From: QHWT01 sp046726015
Lineage (GTDB): Bacteria; Acidobacteriota; Vicinamibacteria; Vicinamibacterales; 2-12-FULL-66-21
Reading direction: 5' to 3'
DNA: 20,105 nucleotides
Assembly (NCBI GenBank): GCA_046726015.1
Contig: JBKOZS010000230.1
Span: forward strand, 1 to 20,105
This document shows positions 16,313 through 20,105 of the stretch, one piece after another. Every line of letters starts with the position of its first letter. The stretch's first letter is position 1. The notes beneath the pieces are model-generated. The model saw only the letters and a list, made by a program, of their open reading frames with translations. It was not told where the DNA came from and searched no databases. A program made the translations under genes and the position numbers.

Positions 16313-17887
16313 ATGCACATCGTCATCGCTGATTCACTTCCTTCGAGTGCGTCGGACGCACTGCAAAGCGCCGGATGGAGCGTCGACGCGCGCGCCGGCC
16401 GCAAGGCGGACGAACTGGCACGCGATCTCAAAGACGCGGACGCGTTGATCGTTCGCAGTGCTACGCAAGTCACCGCTGATCTCATTGCCGCCGCGCCAAA
16501 GCTCAAAGTCATCGCGCGAGCGGGAACCGGCGTCGACAACGTCGACGTCACGGCCGCGAGCGATCGCGGCATCCTCGTCATGAACGCGGCTGGCGCCAAC
16601 AGCATCAGCGTCGCCGAACTGGCCGTCGGCTTGATGCTGGCGCTATCGCGCATGATTCCCGCCGCCGACGCGTCAATGAAAAAGGGCGTGTGGGACAAGA
16701 AGCGGCTCACCGGTGTGGAGCTCCGCGGTAAGGTCCTCGGCATCGTTGGGTTCGGGCGCATCGGTCGAGAGGTGGCGGCGCGGGCGCGTGCCTTTGGCAC
16801 GGAAATCATCGCGCACGATCCCTTCATTCCATCCCGCGCGGCAGAATCCATTGGCGTGCCACTCGTCTCGCTCGATGATTTGCTCGCGAAATCGGATTAC
16901 ATCTCGCTGCATCTCCCGTCGCTGCCGGAAACTCGTCACCTGCTCAACGCCGAGCGGCTGTCAAAAACTCGGCGTGGCGTCAGAATCGTGAACACGGCGC
17001 GTGGAGAGCTCATCGACGAAGCGGCGCTCGCCGCGGCCATCGAGTCCGGTCATGTCGCGGGTGCAGGGCTCGACGTGTTCGAGATGGAGCCGCCAACCGA
17101 CGATCGATTGACCAGGCTCCCGCAGGTCATTGCCACTCCGCACATTGCTGCGTCGACCGTCGAGGCACAGGAACTCGTCGGCGAGGAGATCGTCAACAGC
17201 GTGCGCGAGTACCTGGCCGAGGGAGTGATCAGAAATGCCGTGAACTTCCCGTCGATTCCCGCGGAAGAATATCCGCGGCTGCGCCCGCAGCTGCAGCTCG
17301 GAGAAAAGCTCGGCAGACTGATCGCGCAGCTGTTGCCGAAAGCGCCGGAATCGATCGGGATTCGCTATTACGGCCCACTGACCACGAAATATGAAGGCGT
17401 GATCGGCAGCGCCGTGCTCGCGGGTCTCCTGTCGCCATTTCTGGATACCAGTGTTACGCCCGTGAACGCTCGAGCGCTCGCGGCCCAGCGTGGGCTCGAG
17501 GTGATCGAGTCGCGCAGCACGCGGTCACGCGACTACGTCAACGTGATCTCGGTGAAGCTGCGGGCCGGAGGACAGGAGCGCTGGGTCGAAGGCACGGTAT
17601 TCGAGCCGTCGAGCCCGCGCGTGGTCACGCTCGACGAGGTCGACATCGAGGCGCCGCTCACCGGCACCGGCGTCCTGTTCGCCAACGAGGATCGTCCGGG
17701 GGTGATCGGCAACATCGGGACGACGCTTGGAAAGCACGGCGTCAACATCGCGAGCTTCGCACTCGGCCGGCGCGAAGGTGGCGCGGTTGGCATGATTACG
17801 GTCGATGAATCGGACGGTCTTGAAGCAGCGGTCGCGGAGATTAAGAAGCTGCCCGCGATGCGCGAAGCGAGAATCGTGCGGCTGTGA
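16313..17887 (+). CDS. serA: D-3-phosphoglycerate dehydrogenase (long form with ACT domain)
   Basis: Oxidises 3-phosphoglycerate to 3-phosphohydroxypyruvate, the first step of serine synthesis. The 524-aa length fits the long form found in many bacteria and in Mycobacterium. It has an N-terminal substrate domain (1-~100 and ~290-315), an NAD domain with VGFGRIG (145-151) and Asp169, and catalytic Arg230 (NTARGELID), Glu259 (FEMEPP) and His277 (TPHIAAST). An intervening ASB-type domain (~320-450) precedes a C-terminal ACT domain (~450-524; NEDRPGVIGNIGTTLGKHGVNI), which binds serine as feedback inhibitor in related enzymes. Its stop abuts the stop of the convergent downstream gene with no bases between them. 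Confidence 0.96.
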   Translation: MHIVIADSLPSSASDALQSAGWSVDARAGRKADELARDLKDADALIVRSATQVTADLIAAAPKLKVIARAGTGVDNVDVTAASDRGILVMNAAGANSISVAELAVGLMLALSRMIPAADASMKKGVWDKKRLTGVELRGKVLGIVGFGRIGREVAARARAFGTEIIAHDPFIPSRAAESIGVPLVSLDDLLAKSDYISLHLPSLPETRHLLNAERLSKTRRGVRIVNTARGELIDEAALAAAIESGHVAGAGLDVFEMEPPTDDRLTRLPQVIATPHIAASTVEAQELVGEEIVNSVREYLAEGVIRNAVNFPSIPAEEYPRLRPQLQLGEKLGRLIAQLLPKAPESIGIRYYGPLTTKYEGVIGSAVLAGLLSPFLDTSVTPVNARALAAQRGLEVIESRSTRSRDYVNVISVKLRAGGQERWVEGTVFEPSSPRVVTLDEVDIEAPLTGTGVLFANEDRPGVIGNIGTTLGKHGVNIASFALGRREGGAVGMITVDESDGLEAAVAEIKKLPAMREARIVRL

Positions 17888-18430
17888 TCAGCGTAGCGCC
17901 AGCCGGCGGAGGCCGCCGGTGAGGGTGTCTTCGAGTTCTATTGCGTCGAGGCCGATCGTCTTCACCTTGTAGCGATCGGCGAACGACTGCCCTTCCATGA
18001 CAATGTAGAGCTCGTCACCCGCGCCGCCAATCACGGCGGTGCGGTGGATGCCTTCGAAGGACGGCTCCTCGGCAATGCCCATCAACACCAAAGGGGGTAC
18101 AGGCACGACCGCCGGCGTTTCGCTCGTCACGACCGCCGGGTCTGCAACAGCAGCCGTGACCGCTCGCGGACGCGCCGCCCTGGGCTGACCGAACGCAAAT
18201 GGATTTCGCGGCTGTGCGTCAGGAGTCGGTGCTTGTGCCAGTCGCTCGCGCAAGCGCACCGCCTGTTGTTCGACTTCCGCCGCCAGCGACCCCGGACCCG
18301 ACGTCGGAGCGGAGTGCGGACGATCGCCGACCGGCAGAGCATCCTGCTCGGGCGTACTGCCGGCCACGGCAAGCCAGGCAATCAGCAACGCCCCGCCGCT
18401 GACGATTGCCGCCGCTCGCGTGAAGGTCAT
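17888..18430 (-). CDS. Membrane-anchored protein with PilP/GspC-like C-terminal domain
   Basis: A 180-aa protein I cannot name. Residues ~7-24 (AAAIVSGGALLIAWLAVA) form one hydrophobic anchor or signal. Residues ~30-110 are Pro/Ala/Arg-rich, probably disordered, with a short helical stretch near LAAEVEQQAVRLRERLAQ. The C-terminal ~70 residues are ordered-looking (PPLVLMGIAEEPSFEGIHRT, then AVIGGAGDELYIVMEGQSF and a final IELEDTLTGGLRRLALR). That layout resembles periplasmic homology-region domains of PilP/GspC, inner-membrane components of type IV pili and type II secretion; this is inference from shape, not a firm hit. The start at 18428-18430 is preferred, since longer reading runs into an inverted repeat. 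No pilus genes are nearby. It is divergent from kdsB and convergent with serA. Confidence 0.75.
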   Translation of the reverse strand: MTFTRAAAIVSGGALLIAWLAVAGSTPEQDALPVGDRPHSAPTSGPGSLAAEVEQQAVRLRERLAQAPTPDAQPRNPFAFGQPRAARPRAVTAAVADPAVVTSETPAVVPVPPLVLMGIAEEPSFEGIHRTAVIGGAGDELYIVMEGQSFADRYKVKTIGLDAIELEDTLTGGLRRLALR

Positions 18431-18450
18431 GTCGTCTCTCGCAGGCGCAC

Positions 18451-18456
18451 ATAGTA
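18451..18456 (-). promoter_or_regulatory. Candidate -10 box of the PilP/GspC-like gene
   Basis: The minus strand reads TACTAT, a 4/6 match to the -10 consensus, 20 bp before the ATG at 18430. It directly abuts the left arm of the large inverted repeat, so that repeat would occupy the -35 region. Confidence 0.3.
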
Positions 18457-18547
18457 CCACGGACGGACACGGAAGAACACGGATCGCGTGGCGTGTTGTT
18501 CCCAGAGGCACACCATCGAATCCGTGTCATTCCGTGTCCGTCCGCGG
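18457..18547. repeat. Imperfect inverted repeat, 28-bp arms, between divergent genes
   Basis: The left arm (18457-18484) and the right arm (18520-18547) are reverse complements at 25 of 28 positions. Mismatches lie near each arm's outer end and at two adjacent inner positions. The arms are built from repeated ACGGA/CACGGA words at 18459, 18463, 18469 and 18479. The 35-bp centre can partly extend the stem (TGGCGTG against TGGTGTG on the opposite strand). No coding capacity and no T-tract are seen, and no target-site duplication was identified. Confidence 0.85.
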
Positions 18548-18553
18548 TTGTGG

Positions 18554-18559
18554 TAATAT
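18554..18559 (+). promoter_or_regulatory. Candidate -10 box of kdsB
   Basis: TAATAT is a 4/6 match to the -10 consensus and ends five bases before the GTG at 18565. If used, transcription would start at about the start codon, giving a leaderless mRNA. It lies just outside the right arm of the inverted repeat. Confidence 0.3.
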
Positions 18560-18564
18560 TCGTC

Positions 18565-19353
18565 GTGCCCCCTGTTTCCCACACCGGGCCTTCTCAACAA
18601 TCCAGGATTTCAGTCTCCGCAGTCGCCATCATCCCCGCGAGGTATCAGTCGTCGCGTCTTCCGGGGAAAGCGCTCGCTGACATTGCGGGCCGGCCGATGA
18701 TCGAACACGTCTATCGGCGTGTGTCGGAGGCCTCTTCCGTTTCCCGCGTCATCGTCGCGACCGACGATGCCCGGATTCGCGCGGCGGTCGAGCAGTTCGG
18801 CGGCGAGTGCGTGATGACATCCACCTCGCACCAGAGCGGTACCGATCGCCTCGCGGAGGTTGCGGCGGCGCTCGAGAACGACATCATCGTGAACGTGCAG
18901 GGAGACGAGCCGCTGCTCGAACCCCGCATGATCGACGCCGCGGTCGCGCCGTTCGGGTCCGATCCCGACCTCTTGATGAGCACGTTGCGAAAGCGCATCA
19001 CGGACCCCGCCGAACGCCACAATCCAAACGTCACGAAGGTCGTGGTCGATCGCGACGGTTTCGCGCTGTATTTTTCACGCGCTCCGATTCCGTTCACGCG
19101 GGCCGGCCAGCCGGAGGCGCCGGCATGGCGGCACGTGGGGATGTACGTCTATCGCCGGGCGTGCCTGCTGCAACTCGCACGGCTGCCGCAGACCGCACTC
19201 GAACGCGCCGAAGCGCTCGAACAGCTGCGCGCGCTCGACTACGGCATCCGGATCAAGGCCATCGAAACCACCTACGACACCGTCGGGGTCGATACACCCG
19301 AGGATCTCGAACGCGTGCGCAGGATCTGCGACGCAGCCGTGCGGACGGCGTAA
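18565..19353 (+). CDS. kdsB: 3-deoxy-manno-octulosonate cytidylyltransferase
   Basis: Activates Kdo with CTP to CMP-Kdo for lipopolysaccharide core synthesis in the cytosol. From the GTG at 18565 the protein is 262 aa. It has the nucleotide-binding AIIPARYQSSRLPGKAL (21-37), VNVQGDEPLLEP (109-120), YFSRAPIPF, WRHVGMYVYRR and the C-terminal DTVGVDTPEDLERVR. The catalytic block starts about 15 residues later than in E. coli KdsB (~248 aa). No ATG, GTG or TTG lies between 18565 and that block; the only nearby alternative is an ATT at 18607. The start is therefore uncertain, and there is no Shine-Dalgarno. pyrG, which makes the CTP this enzyme uses, follows 27 bp downstream. Presence of kdsB implies an outer membrane with Kdo. 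Confidence 0.93.
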   Translation: MPPVSHTGPSQQSRISVSAVAIIPARYQSSRLPGKALADIAGRPMIEHVYRRVSEASSVSRVIVATDDARIRAAVEQFGGECVMTSTSHQSGTDRLAEVAAALENDIIVNVQGDEPLLEPRMIDAAVAPFGSDPDLLMSTLRKRITDPAERHNPNVTKVVVDRDGFALYFSRAPIPFTRAGQPEAPAWRHVGMYVYRRACLLQLARLPQTALERAEALEQLRALDYGIRIKAIETTYDTVGVDTPEDLERVRRICDAAVRTA

Positions 19354-19380
19354 CTGACAAGAGGGGATCAGACACCAGCG

Positions 19381-20105
19381 ATGCAACAGCAGGCACATAC
19401 CAGGCCCGTCAAGTACATCCTCGTCACCGGCGGCGTTGTATCGTCGCTCGGCAAGGGGCTCGCCGCCGCGTCGATCGGCGCGTTGCTCGAAGGTCACGGT
19501 TACAAGGTCGCGCTGCAGAAGTTCGATCCCTACATCAACGTCGACCCCGGCACCATGAGCCCTTACCAGCACGGTGAGGTGTTCGTCACGGACGATGGCG
19601 CCGAGACCGATCTCGATCTCGGGCATTACGAACGCTTCACCAACCAGGTGACCACGCGAAACAACAACTGGACGACGGGAAAGATTTACCTTTCAGTGAT
19701 CCAGAAGGAGCGGCGCGGCGAATACCTGGGACGCACGGTCCAGGTCATTCCACACATCACGAACGAGATCAAGGACGCCATTCGCACCGTCGCGCAGGGC
19801 GTCGACGTCGTGCTCGTCGAGATCGGCGGCACGGTTGGCGACATCGAGAGCCAGCCGTACCTCGAGGCCATTCGCCAGTTGCGCCAGGACGTCGGCCGCG
19901 AAAACACGCTCTACATTCACCTGACGCTCGTGCCGTTCATCGGCGCGGCCGGAGAGCTCAAGACGAAACCTACGCAGCACAGCGTCCGCGACCTGCGCGC
20001 GATTGGTATCCAGCCCGACATCCTGCTCTGCCGGACCGACCGCTTCCTGGATCAGGACCTCAAGCGGAAGATCGCGCTGTTCTGCGACGTCGATGAAGAG
20101 GCGGT
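19381..20105 (+). CDS. pyrG: CTP synthase (3' end cut by window edge)
   Basis: Makes CTP from UTP, ATP and glutamine. The 241 residues present are the N-terminal synthetase domain; the glutaminase domain lies beyond the edge. Recognisable parts are KYILVTGGVVSSLGKGLAAA (11-30, P-loop-like ATP site), QKFDPYINVDPGTMSPYQHG (46-65), VFVTDDGAETDLDLGHYERF (67-86), RRGEYLGRTVQVIPHITNEI (111-130) and VEIGGTVGDIES (146-157). There are about nine more N-terminal residues than in E. coli PyrG. ATG at 19381 is the first good start; a GAGGGG stretch lies 12 bases upstream, somewhat far for a ribosome site. It follows kdsB by 27 bp, a sensible pairing since KdsB consumes CTP. Confidence 0.97.
   Translation, partial: MQQQAHTRPVKYILVTGGVVSSLGKGLAAASIGALLEGHGYKVALQKFDPYINVDPGTMSPYQHGEVFVTDDGAETDLDLGHYERFTNQVTTRNNNWTTGKIYLSVIQKERRGEYLGRTVQVIPHITNEIKDAIRTVAQGVDVVLVEIGGTVGDIESQPYLEAIRQLRQDVGRENTLYIHLTLVPFIGAAGELKTKPTQHSVRDLRAIGIQPDILLCRTDRFLDQDLKRKIALFCDVDEEA

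Noticed and set aside
18431..18511. Upstream extension of the PilP/GspC-like protein
   Set aside because: It would translate the inverted repeat and put residues before a typical anchor start.
18457..18547. Insertion sequence or MITE
   Set aside because: No transposase and no target-site duplication seen. A small non-autonomous element cannot be excluded, so it is listed only as an inverted repeat.

Overview
The window is GC-rich chromosomal DNA densely packed with housekeeping genes. No rRNA, tRNA, CRISPR array, insertion sequence or phage gene was seen. The gene set suggests a menaquinone-using, Gram-negative-type heterotroph: a ferredoxin-dependent 2-oxoglutarate oxidoreductase instead of a 2-oxoglutarate dehydrogenase complex, a five-helix type-B succinate dehydrogenase, kdsB (Kdo/lipopolysaccharide), secreted S9 and M28 peptidases, and word-like short tandem repeats between genes. 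My best guess is an acidobacterium of the Vicinamibacteria type. That is an inference from gene content and style, not a measured placement.

Layout, left to right. (1) Minus-strand nucleotide-metabolism run, 3076 to 1: ndk, a 64-aa DUF2905 membrane protein, dcd, a 106-aa HIRAN-like protein, and an exported M28 peptidase that runs off the left edge. A 61-aa conserved-looking small protein is divergent from ndk. (2) Minus-strand run 10409 to 3359: sucC, sucD, the alpha/gamma-fused and beta subunits of 2-oxoglutarate:ferredoxin oxidoreductase, and an exported S9 peptidase whose start overlaps the stop of the beta subunit. (3) Plus-strand sdhC-sdhA-sdhB, divergent from sucC. (4) Minus-strand icd-mdh, convergent with sdhB. 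(5) Plus-strand serA, divergent from icd. (6) A minus-strand anchored protein with a PilP/GspC-like C-terminal domain, whose stop codon abuts that of serA. (7) Plus-strand kdsB followed by pyrG, which runs off the right edge.

Working together, icd, korAB, sucCD, sdhCAB and mdh cover isocitrate -> 2-oxoglutarate -> succinyl-CoA -> succinate -> fumarate and malate -> oxaloacetate. Citrate synthase, aconitase and fumarase are not in the window. The ferredoxin-linked step makes the central segment reversible in principle.

The least explained feature is the intergenic DNA. Three gene boundaries carry short degenerate tandem arrays with a 7-bp period but different words (GAAGACG, AGTCCTG-like, ACGGTTC). 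A fourth carries CACGAAG-like words at 7-9 bp. A fifth carries ACGGA words folded into a 91-bp imperfect inverted repeat lying between two outward-facing -10-like hexamers. Several genes immediately after these arrays lack a visible Shine-Dalgarno sequence. No gene-free stretch exceeds 300 bases; the longest is the 199-bp icd/serA gap, which holds several small palindromes.
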